Assembly (NCBI RefSeq): GCF_020382885.2
Contig: NC_058513.1
Span: 11,929,641 to 11,993,640, forward strand
DNA length: 64,000 nt
DNA from: Scatophagus argus
Lineage: Eukaryota; Chordata; Actinopteri; Scatophagidae
Direction: 5' to 3'
In this document: positions 39,886 to 52,400 of the stretch, piece by piece
Numbering within the stretch: position 1 is the first letter of the stretch
Layout of the letters: the number at the start of each line of letters is the position of its first letter
Made by a program: the position numbers and the translations under genes
The notes under the pieces: generated by a model
Told to the model about the DNA's origin: nothing
The model's database searches: none
The model's input: the letters and a program-made list of their open reading frames with translations, nothing else

Positions 39886-41077
39886 GAGAGATGTGAGCAT
39901 AAAAGGGCAGCTAGCCATGCAAAGAACTAGCCTGGTAGTGTGCACTGAGGTGAGGAACGGATTTCACCTGGGTAATACTGATCCTGAGCCAATCTTGGTT
40001 CTAGTCAGTGAAGGTAATGTTTGGGATTCGCGTGGTGCAGAGCTGTGATACCTCCCCCCCTCCCACACAAATTCAAAGCACAGGTAGGCTATACACATGA
40101 CACACATTTGATTACGCTGGAAATAAGCTGAGTACAAAGTAAAGTGAGTGACTAGAACTGTTGTGCATAGTATTTGAAACGATTTGTGCTGACAGGGCTA
40201 GGTGTTAATTGAGCAAAAGGATGAGTACATTGGTAAGCAGGACAATAAACAATAACCTCATGTGATTTATAACTGTGAAGTTAATGCCCTTAGTTGGCTC
40301 CTGGATATCTGCCAACCTCTTGGTCAGAGTGTTGATCAGAGCCAATATATACAGTATCTTTATAAGGCTATTTACAACTACTGTCATATTTTTATTTACA
40401 GTTATTGCCAAAACAAAGGCAGTTTTGTCACTGCCTTATGTTAAACAATGACAGAGCAATAAATCAAATTGAGATTTTGCCTCGTCGCCCCTTAAATAAC
40501 GGCAGCAATGACAGTCCCTCAGAGTCACTTAAAAGTAATCAAGTGTGCTGGGAGAAACATTAGCAGTTCATCAAAAATTCATCACATTTTTGACAGCAGA
40601 TGTTTGGAACATGACCCTTTGACAGACACATTTGACACCCATCATAACCTTTTCTTTCTTTTTTTTGTTTTTTTTGACAAATAACAGTTTGGCTTTTTAA
40701 TTCATCACCCTGAATTACAACAGCCTATGTCTTTGCTTTGTTCCTCCATGCGAGAAAAAGCATCAGAAAGTCAAGACAGCACACCACCCTCATGTTGTAG
40801 TACAGACAACCAGATATGACAGCAAATATTACAGGATATAACATACAGATAAACAACGCTGAGGATACGACAGGAAGCAGATTCTAATGGTTGATCTTGC
40901 GAGTGAAGCATCAAAGTCTGTGTGTGTGTTAGTGTGTGTGTAAAGAGTGTGATTGAAGGGCATACAGAGTAAGAAGCTCCCCGAGGTGCACGCAAAGCAT
41001 TTGCCACATCGGAGCTGTGAAGAGCACAAATGTGCCATAATCTAATCACCGGAGAGCTGAAATGCAGAAATCCCAGA

Positions 41078-41101
41078 GTGTGTGTGTGTGTGTGTGTGTG
41101 T
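41078..41101. repeat. (GT)12 microsatellite
   Basis: Perfect tract in the probable stac2 3'UTR. Confidence 0.9.
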
Positions 41102-41799
41102 TTTATGACTTTCATTTGACCAAGATTCTTTTTTTGTTTTTACATACATACAATGTAATACCTGAATCATTTTGTGACACGTATGCACATCATGAATTCA
41201 TATTACGACAGCAGACATGTGCACACTTTGAGCTGCAGTCTGCACAAACAAAAGTGCATCGTCTACAAAACCGAATCGGGTTGAGAGTTTCAAACAACCA
41301 ACCAAAATGTGTTTGCACAAGCCACTACAACAAACAGCTACAATCTTTCACAATCTCACTTTTCTCTAACACAAACAATGAAATGAAGACAGCTTGCTCA
41401 CAAAGTCCCTTAGCCTTGGACACGCCTTGACATCATAGTAAGGTAGTCCCTCCCATTTTTTGTAGACGGGTGGCCGAGGGAAATGGCTAGTGAGGTAGCC
41501 AGGCTTCCTGCCCTCTTCAACGTGATGCTACATTTCTGTTTTGAGTGTGTATAAAACCACACCAAGCAGAGTTGTGCTACAAGAAAAGTAGCTCTACAGA
41601 ACTCTCAAGAAGCCCCCCCAGTAAAAAGCGAAAATGTGGGTCGTTGTCCACTTGACCTGCTAATGCACTGCCACTTCACGGAAGGGGGAGTGGGTGGGTG
41701 TTTGGTGGTCAGTGAGGTGTTGGCTAAACACTCCTGAGTATTTCTCCGTCATAGTGAAATTCTTTGTCAAACTGAAGGTGAAGGAGAAGCATGCCGTCA

Positions 41800-44700
41800 T
41801 CATATTTCTAGGAGATACTTCACAGGGACCAAGCCTCTCTTCTTACCGCTGCTCAGCCGGAGGAAACCGTCAATCTCCTCGTTCTTCCCCACGCAAATCT
41901 GCAGAGGAAGAGCAGGTGAGGGAGGGAGGAGAGGGGTACGGAGCAGGAGGAGGAGCGAGTGACATTCAGTAATGTGAGAGAGTTTGTGGACTGAGGGAAA
42001 AAAGTGAGCTGCTCTGGAATCCATTAACATGCTGTCCTCTGTAATCTCAGCAGTTTTCTGCATGAATTTACATACATTTATTCAGTGTGTGTGTGTGTGT
42101 GTGTGTGTGAGCATGCATCATCGAGAAATATTGTGCATTGTGTTCACCTGGGCCTCTTTCACACTCATCTGGCCTTTGTCTCGGTTGCCGTGGAAACCAG
42201 CGGTGACCTTCCACACACGCTCACCAGGACGGACCCGCTGCACAAAGTTGGCCGGGAACAGTCCCACCTTGTCTCTGCTTTTCCCCTGGTAAACACACCC
42301 AAACATGAACACACACACACACACACACACATACACAAACAGCCTGTTAGTCATTGGGGGATATAAATAGATTCTCTCTATCCTGTTCTGATGGCTAGAA
42401 TGGGAAAAAAGGGTTCTTAATTGTTTGTAGTAGAAAACCTATGATTGACTTCTCTTGACTCGACTTAAATTCCTCCTCTGTAGAATTAGCCACAATTTGC
42501 CGTTTTGATGACAACTAAAATTGCATTTTAATTAACTACCAGCTTACATTTCAACACAAAAAACGAAAACCCCGAAATACAGCAGTCCTTGGCTGTGCAT
42601 ACGCTATTAAATCCTTTGTGCTTTCATTTTTGTTTACTTGACCACTTGCCTAAATATGCATCACATTTATATCACAGTAACACACTGGAATTTGAATAAA
42701 CCATCACAATTAACAGAAAAATGGAAAGGGTGTTTTTGTTCCCTAATTAGCAGTGCTAGACCAAGAAGCATCTGTATTTGTGGAGCCCTAATCCCCCCAC
42801 TGTTCTCTTCAGAGACACTAAAATGGCAGGCTGGGGGTTAATTGTCATTTTTATGAAATGGAATGTGGTGTGAGCGGACTGAAATTACTTTAAATACTAA
42901 AAAACATGTGTCGCATTTAATTACCATTTCACCATCACTATTTAAAGCTGTTTACATGTGGTTTGATGTAAATATTGCATGACATTCAAATCACACAACA
43001 CAACATAATACAATTTGTGTTGCCTCACTGTAAGCAATATAAGCCAGTATGAGAAGAGCAGAGCAAATCAGATTGAAACATGCAAGGAAAACCTACAGGT
43101 AACTCTTATTTACTCTAAGTGAATATCCTGGTACTTTTCTCTGGTGTTTTGTTTATGTAAAGGTCTGTCTGTCCTTCAGCAGGTGAAGGTTAAGATCTTC
43201 AGCTGCCTCATTAAAACACTGACTGCAATCTGTCTTCTTCCTCTTTTTTCTCTTGTTGCTAACTATCTCTGTGATCACCACGCCTACTGTCCTTCAAGCA
43301 CATCCACCAGCTGTTTCATCTTATTGTGTCTGAACAGGTCTGCTTTAAATGGAAGAACTTCAACTAATTCTACGACTGTGTAACTGAATGTGCATGTGTT
43401 ACTGTAGTATCCATTCACCTGAACACAGTCTTAGGAGAAAGATAGAGAAAAGTGTTAGAGGGAAATACGATTTTAAAACATTCAGCGCTCAGGCAGCATC
43501 GTGGAGCATTTGAATAGATTTTGAGAAGATGTTTTTCATAACCCACCTTCCACCAGTCCTCATTGGAGTCATCTGTGACTTGAACTCTGTCGCCAGGCCT
43601 GGAGGAAAAATGCAACATTATTCCCAAATGATGACATCTAAAATGTGCTGCACAATACTTGGGCATTTCGGAATACATGCTCATTAGATATCTGTATGCT
43701 AAGTAGGAAGCTACAGCCAGCATCCAGTTATCTTAAAAATTTTGCTTGTTTAAGCTAAGTGTTTAAGCTAACTGCCCCCCCCCCCCCCCACCCCGCATCA
43801 AGTATTTAAGCTAAGCTAAAGCTAACTGGCTGCTGATTCTAGCTTTCTGTCAGGTATACAGACATAAGAGTGGTGTCAATCATCTAAACTGACCACTCTG
43901 CACAAAAACACATTTCCCAAAAATGTTTCCTCAACAGAAATTATTTTACTTACTTACATTTGGTCACATAACAAGAGGTGAGTAATTTTTTAATGTCATT
44001 TTGACTGTTTTTATATCAACTTATGTTTTAAATTTAAGTTTCACCTTAAAGTTAGGCTATTAGGCTACACTGGACAGGCATCAGGCATGGTTTTCACTGA
44101 ATACCTTTTGCCTAACTTCTTTTTCTTAATGTCACCATGAAAGGAGATATTTTTCGGAGAGACTGTCCTTTCAAAGACTGTCCATGTGCCTCGTGTGTTC
44201 TTGCACAGACGCATCCAGCAGATTAGTAGTGGGTGTCATACCACACTCAGCAGTTTCCTGCACCTACAGTGCTAACACACAAAGACTCTTTTTTTTTTTT
44301 AACGTTGCACACTCAGTATAACTGTTTGTCCTTCCCTGCACCCCCCCCACACACTCGCCCCCTTCCCAGTCCGAACCCTACAACCCCCTACGATCGTCCC
44401 GCTGGGGAGGCAGATGGTGCGTGAATGTTGGTACATTTTGGCCAGGTACATCCTTCCTTCTCCTTTTATACCCTCACACAAACATAGTACAAAGTACACA
44501 AAGAAACTGGACTGACTGTAGCTCCAAGTCGTTGTTCTCCTGAGGCAGAAACTTGTAGAGAGCCACATAGGTGTGGATGGAGTGAACCTCAACTCTCTTC
44601 GGTGTCTGACAGATAAGGGGTATCAAAAGACAGAGAGAGAGGGAGAGAAAAGAAAAAGAGACACATTATCAAAAACCCAGTTAAAAGAACAAAGAGTTTG

Positions 44701-46381
44701 AAGGAGGCTGAGAGAGTGAGATTTTTGCCAAGAAAAATGAGGAGGAAAGACGAGAGGAACTGCTGACTACACACCTTCAGGCTGACCCTGTCTTCCGAAT
44801 CAGCCTTCTCGCTTTCAGGGGGGGTGAGCACTGGAGAGACGGACACAAAGAGACAGAGGTAGAGGGAGAAGAGACGGAAAGACAATATGTACAGAGAGGG
44901 AGAGCGAAAGAGGTTGGGTGAAAGTCAGAAAAGAGGGGGTGGGGGATACACAGAAAGGTCTTGTCACTTTGAAGCAAACAGAAGGAAAGCTGAAGCCAAG
45001 GTCATTTACTGTAATGTGGCAGCAGTACAAACAGATGATCCCTTCTCCAGGGACTAAAGGCAGAGAGGTTAAAGTACTGTGGAGAGAACACACACTTAGG
45101 CTGCAAGCATGTCACACTGTACTGTGTATACCTTAGAAACAAAATGAATTGTATAAAATGACACTCAGGTATTAACATGTTTTAAAAAAAAAATTCACAG
45201 AAACAAACAGCATAATTTCAAAAACAGTCTGTTGATGAGGGCTGAACTAAATTTAGTTTTTTCAGTGAAAAAGTGGACACCTCTACATCACAGGATTTTA
45301 AAGACCTGATATGCAGTAACAGTTTAAAGGAATAATTTGACATTATTGCATTATTATTTTTTTTTAGCTGACATTTTAAGAGAGAGCGAATCCTATACTT
45401 TAATCTTGCACCTTATGTCTAACTGATCAGACAAACTTATTCATTGTAGACTTTCTGCTAATTCATATTATTGTCAGCTGCGTTCATTGTATCTTAACGT
45501 ATCTGGCTATCATGGTGACTTAAAAAAGTTACTAAATATGAAGGAAGCTTAGCACAAAGAGCAGAAACAGCCAGAAACAGCGAACCTGGCACTGTACAAT
45601 GTTGACAAAATCCACTTATCAGTACCTCTAAAATTTGCCAATTGAGATGCTATTATGCTGCTTGCAGACATGCCCAAATATGTCCTGTTTATGCTTGACA
45701 TCTTTTTATATTTCCTTAATGAATCTGTATGAATTTTACAAATGAGTTATAATGTGTCTAGCATAGAGAGCTTTAGAGGTGTTGGTAGGTGGATTTTGTA
45801 GTTGTTGTACAGAAGCTTGCTAATTCCACCATAATGTTTTCAGTCTTTATGCTAAACTAACCAGCTCCTGCTGGTAGTTTTACATTAAGAGCAGCAACTT
45901 TACATTGTGAGAGCAGTATCAATCCTCTCATTCACCTCTCAGAAGGAGAAAAAATGTGGCAAAAGCTGCCAAACGGTGAATTAGTTAGAAACTCAAAGGA
46001 AAATGATTTGCCTTACTTCCTGGGATGTGCTCCTCTTCAGCTATTGGCTGGTTTTCTAGCTTCTCTTGTAATTTTTCTGCCTTTAAGAAAGAAAGCATTG
46101 CAGCCAGAAAAGTCAGTGATATTCTCAGTATGATTAATGTCAACAATTAATGTCAACATGAATGAAAGACTGGACTTGTCTGTGTATTTTATCTGTGTTT
46201 CTATACCTCATGACACGGAGACTCTGATATACTGCTGAAGCTGGAGCGACTCATCTGAGCCAGCGATGTCCCATAGCGCAGTGCCTCATACACAGGGTCA
46301 ACAATGCCATTATCTGCCTCTACACACAAAGCAATACATGCAGTTTTATTGCTGATGCTCCACTGACACATAAATGCCCCT

Positions 46382-46412
<31 letters not shown>

Positions 46413-49400
46413 CAGTGGCCTGCCAGGCATTCAGGGCCGAAGGCCACAGACACAGCGATTAGTCATCCTGAGATTACAGCTGCATGGTGCTGTGACAAAT
46501 CAGTAAACGTTTCCATCACTCACCCTGGGCAGCAGGAGCCTCTCTGACCACACCCAACGCATCATTGGTTAGCAGAGGAGAGCTGAAGTTCCTCTTGAAA
46601 GCTCCTCTCTTGACAGGCCAGCAGAGACCGGGAGGCAGGAGAAGGAGGAGAAGGAGAAGGAGAAACGTTACTTAAGGCAGAAATATGACAAAGAGAAGAT
46701 GTAATACCTGTGTGGTTTCATCTGGGAAAGGTAGGCACAGTGTGTGTGTCTCCTTTAAACATTTCAGCTGTGGAAACAACTGGATTATGTTACTTGTGTT
46801 TATTCTATTTGTCTGAATATAAACAATAAATCACCAGTATAAGAAAAAAACACATAACATCTACGTATACACACGTTAAACAAACACTACAAACCAGAGG
46901 TGAGCACATATTGTGCACATACTATATCAGTATTTGCAGATTCAACATTTTCAGGTTAATTTGGCTCAATATCTGTTCGTATAGTAACACATGGTTTCAG
47001 TACAGCACAGGTTAAACTTAAAATGTCAATGTGTCCGCCTCTTTCCCATCATCTCTCTTCTATCAATAGACAAAAAGCCCCTTAAATAAATCTAAACACA
47101 CACATACACACACACACACACACATAGAAAAAGCCTGACTATTAGGATGAGACGTACGTGTGAAACCAGGATATCAAAGGCAAACACTAAAGCCCATTTC
47201 ATCATTTCCATCTCAACCTCCATGAACTTCAAAAGTTGCATAGTTTCTCTTGTGGATGACATTTAAAAGCATTTTGCACATGTCATGCTGGGTTTTAGTT
47301 TTCCATCTGAGCCTCCCAATTTACAGACTGCAGGAGGAGGAAGAAGTTTTGATGAGTAGGCAGGTGTGGTTCTGTATTTTTCTCCTTGATATCAGTGCCA
47401 GAGAGGCTAAATGAATGCTTTTGACACATTTTTTCATTTTGACACATTCAGGTTAGATCAGCTAATATGATCTATGACTGCACTAACTTTATTATTACTC
47501 ACTGATGGTGGCAATAATACACTCACCACCAGTTTTAACAGGGTATACGCACTCCTATACGCCTAGTGGAGTGTAAAGACTTATTCCTTATCCGCCTTCA
47601 AGAAAATTCACCCACATGGTCTGCATATTGAGGCATCACAAAGGTCTGTCAAATGGTACATCAACTAGTGCAGATCTGCTACTGTACAACTTTGATATCT
47701 GATTCTTTATTTAGAGAGGAAAATATGTTTGGTGCATGACTCATAGGTCTAAGAGATAAAATTACAAATGCCTGTTCCTGACAGAGGCTGCGATTAATCT
47801 TTTCTGCTGCTCTGTAAATAGAAACAGTCTATAAAGATAGTATATCAGCTTCATTTAATCTCTGCATCTAACATAATATGCCATCAGGAAAATGTCTTTA
47901 ATCTATAACGTGTTTTTCTGCCATCCTGCGGTAAGTTCAGTGTACACTGTTCAGTAATTTTATTAGTTTAAATACAGTATATTCCACATGCATGCACCAT
48001 GTCGTCATGTGTCATATGGGAGCTTATTGATAAATAATTTATCCACTACCTGTCAACGATTGCAGGAAATATTTCTATCTGGTGGAAGCATTTGAACATT
48101 TTTGTAGGCTCGTGTCTGAAAATGTGTGAAAGTCAAAGTAAAAGAACACATTTATGTAGAGGAAATACATCAAAATGACAGCCATGAGGATTTGACAGAT
48201 TCTGTGAGTGCAGACCTTCCGAGAAGCACAAAAGTCACGCAAAAGTGAGACATTGCTTTAAGGCTTTGAGGGAGTGTGATGGCTCCTCTCAGGACTGACA
48301 GACAAGAATTTGCCCAGAATCGTTGCTTTATCTTGTCGCCCACAGAACACAAATCTAGACCTCTGGACTGAAACAACTGCAGCAAACTTTGCGCTAACAC
48401 AGGAGTGAACTGTTTCTTGTATCTATTTTCAACTGATGATGCAATTACAATAACACACCTCTTACAAATTCAAAATAACCACCACATATAATGTAAAATT
48501 ATTATGATATCTAGCACACTGGGGTTCAATCATGTGTGTGCTGCAGGGCTGCAAATGATCTAACATATTTTCTCAAGATGATGTCAAGATGATGTCATTA
48601 AACTGCTTGTTTTGTCCAACCAACAGTCCAAAACCCAAAGATATTCACTTAGGTATAATATATTAAAATATTACTATACTAATCCAATAATGGCCCGATT
48701 GTTGCAGCTCTATGGAGTACAGACACAGAGAAATGCAGCTGGCCAAGTGTGTTTCCTCTGAGTATTGTTTTCAACACTCAACGCTCTTGTTTGAAACGGT
48801 TTGCCACAAAGTGCTTCACGTGAAACAAAGGACACAAACAAAACAAAAGATCTCTCTGTAAATAAACTTGAAAAATCCGTCACTTACTGTCAGATTATGC
48901 AAATTAATGAGGGCAGTTGGCCTCATCTCCTCTGCCGGTGCTCCAAATCGAAACAAACTGAATCTTCCTTTTCACATTTATTAGCTAAACACAACCCATA
49001 CAATCACATATCAGCATATCAGCAGCAGCGACTGTGGAGCAGGACTGGACAGTCTTGGACTTGTTGAGGTTTAAAAAAGAAAGCAAGCTTTCCTGTGCTT
49101 TCCTGCTGAGGGATTTATGTTGTGCAGTGCTCAACAGGCCTGTTTCTTTAAACTGTAATACATCTTTAATTCCAATTAACACTGATTAGCAAAATGTTGT
49201 CATGATTCCAAAGTAATTTAAAGCTGCTTTATCCCGGAGGTATTTTAAAGCACTTGGTCTCATATGGGTGCACTCAGCAAATGAACTGAGAGTAAGAGGA
49301 ACTGGAGTCATCAGTATTCCTTTTTCATTTTTAATTACAGTACTTAACATGAACAAGAACCTTTGCAAGATGTGCCTGCCCAGTTTGGTGTATTTAGTGT

Positions 49401-52400
49401 TTACTATGGTGACCTGTGGTGGAAGATGTAATCAGATCCTTGACTTTTAAGTACTCATTATGCAGAATGGCCCCATCTTGCAAAGTGATTATAAATTAGT
49501 TATACAGCTGAAGGAATATTGCAAAAATAACTAACTTGTCAAAAATAATAATCTGTCAGTCAGCCTATTTTTACTTATTCATTATTTTATTTCAACTTGT
49601 GTCAAGACTTTTCTAGTGACCGGTGTTGAAAAAAAAAAAAAAAAAAAGACAACTCATTCTGGACAATTCCTGAAACCTGAATCCAGGTGACTATTAAAAC
49701 TGGTCGAAGCCATGTCTACACTACACACCATGTCTCCCACTTGTTTTATAATAATATGACTTCTGTGGCTCTAACAGACAAACACGAGTTTATAAGATGG
49801 TCATGTATGCAGTATGTGAAATGTTAATTACGAGGTAAAGAGTAATTGTAGCTCACACACAAATGAAACGAAAAGTTCAGTATTTGCCTCTGAGACACAA
49901 AGTAATAAATAAAGCAACATAAAATAGAGATACTTAAGTATAAATACCAAAGTTTACTTGAGTAAGTGTACTTAGTTCCCTTCCACAATGTGTGAACTCC
50001 ATACAGAACTGATATATTCACGATTTGTCACACTAAGATGTCCTGCTGCTCTTCACTGGACTCGACTGCTAACAGACAATTCGCTCTCTTCTCCCTGCAT
50101 CAACTACATCGCCGCTCTATCTTGGCTCAAGTCGTCTCTGCTCAGAAAATCAAGTTTCCCCCACCAGTCACATGACTCACTTTACTCTATCATAATGTGG
50201 TTCAACTAGCTTTAGCATTTCTTTAGCAACGGGACAACTGTTGCCCAAAATCTGCTCCACATTGCAGCACTTCATAAGCAATCTATTTGCACAGAAAAGC
50301 TCTTGATGACGCACTTGGGTTGAGAGTCGGTGAACCCCCCCGACCTTAAGTTACATAGATGTATAAGAAGTAGCCTCGAACCGCATCCAGTTTCAGAAAA
50401 ATGCCTAATCCGTGCTTTGATGAGTGTGCGGTGATCGAAAAGGACACTGCCGAAGGCTTGGCGAGAGCCCGCCGTGTCATATCCTCGAGGGATTGTGTGC
50501 GCCTCAAAAACACTGAATTTCACACTGAATTAGCCAGACCAGCTGGTACAGGGAGATATTGATTTTCCAACAGAGTTGAGAGGGGAGGAAGGAAATGTAG
50601 CATCCAGACTAGAGAGAGGAAGAGAGGAGGGCGTCATGTGAGAAGAGCAGCACATGCGGGGAGGAAGGACAAAAAGGCTGAGTGAAGAAATGTTGGGACC
50701 TGGCCACTGGAACTTTACCAGTGTCATCCTCCTCCGCTTTCGTTCCCCTTATGGCGTTTACAGTTGGGAGATAATTTTATCCCACTGTGACCCTTTCACA
50801 TGTTTCCCAGTGTCTTAGTCTACTTTGCAAAAACCCTGGTCAATCCACATACCATTTATAACCTCTGCTTCTTTGTCTCTGCTGGTTTGAAAAGGGCATT
50901 ATCCTCTTTTAACAAGACGGGGGCTTTGAGGCTAAGCATATTACAAGGACTGAAGGCTATGCCAACTGACTGAGAGGGACAATTACAGCATCCAGATGCT
51001 GTAAATCTGCTGACAATGCATTCTGGGTTAGTCTCTGGCCTATGGAGATCTTCCACTCAGTTTTATAAAGAAATACACATTATGAAAATGTAATTAACTA
51101 TGTGAGAACCCTTTCTTTCCCGTGGTAAGACAGGCTAGTGGGATATAAGTGTAGCCCAAGCAACACAGGAAGATTTAATTTAATATTTTTAATTAATACA
51201 AAGTCATGCTGAACAGAAGAGTTGTCCCTTCTGGGATGGCGTTGTTCCCTTTCACAAAAAAGGCACACAAATACTATGAACCAAAATGAATCATCAGTGA
51301 AGTCAACGTGATGCATTTGGGATAAATCATTATGGTGAAAATACCATTGGGGCCAATAATAATAAAACAACTATTATACTGATTGCACATATTTCGCTGC
51401 TTTCTCACTGACCAGGTGGCAAATCCAGCTACTCTTGGATGATTTTGGAGGAGCACTGCAGAGTTTCACAGCCCTATTAACACCAGATGACCACTAATCT
51501 CTGGGTGTCAAATCTCTGCCAGACACTTGTAGAGAAACTTTGTATTACTCTATATTTTAAGTGGCCATTAAAGGGTAACTCATGGCTTCAGAAAGGTGAA
51601 TCACGCATGGAATTGAGGTTTTATGATAAGACAGTGTGAAGCGTTCTTACCTTGCCATTGCAGGGCTGCTGTGAGAGCTCTGATGAGCACCAGAGGTGGG
51701 CTGCAAGCTTACAGGCTTTACAGCGCAGCCCCTGCTTGGAGTTCCCTGCAGACACATCAAATAATTCACTTGAACACATTGGTGGACTAAAGAAAGCTGT
51801 CAGCATTTCTGTTGTCAGTAACAAGTTAAGTCAAAATGTTAGGTGCTGGAGATGTGTGTCTTAGAAAAAAAACCTCTCTAAATATAAGTTATATATCTGG
51901 AATTAGGACCACTAGAGACACGAAAAACCTGTGATTTGGAAATCCATGAGAGGTGCAGCCGAGGAATGTCAGCACACCAACTGCAGAAAAGGCACTACAT
52001 GTCCCAGAAGACTTGTGTGAACAACACTGAACCACAGAGCTCGCTGCCAAGAGTTTTCATTTGGACAATCCTCTGTTCAATAAATAGACGCAAAGCAAAC
52101 GGTCCACAGAGAGATTTATGGATTATCCTGAGTTTAATCCTGGGAGGAACACAAACACTTTGATTTCGATGTTTCATTATTTTTGGCAAAGTAAAAATCC
52201 CAGTCAAAAACTTTAGCAAATTAATCCAAAAATATCAACATGGCTAAAACCTACGAGAATTAAGAGAGAAAATATGTTTTTGGTGATTTGGGTGAAGACA
52301 TTTTGAAGCTGATGTTGCCCCAAAATAATACTTAATATTTACTTTGCACACTAGTGAGAAGCATCTTGATTCAGCTCCTCCATGGGCATAACAGCGGAGA

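Larger units (their letters stand above)
39880..41799 (-). other. stac2: Probable stac2 3'UTR
   Basis: It follows the stac2 stop at 41800 on the minus strand and has no further exon. AATAAA on the minus strand at 40396-40391 and 39885-39880 are candidate poly(A) signals; the latter is followed by TG-rich sequence. A (GT)12 tract lies at 41078-41101. The extent is inferred. Confidence 0.45.
46609..51650 (-). other. stac2: stac2 intron 3
   Basis: A 5.0 kb intron with no nested gene seen. It holds an AC microsatellite at 47097-47124, a poly(A) run at 49629-49647 and a full-length-looking family A repeat at 49417-49988. Confidence 0.6.
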
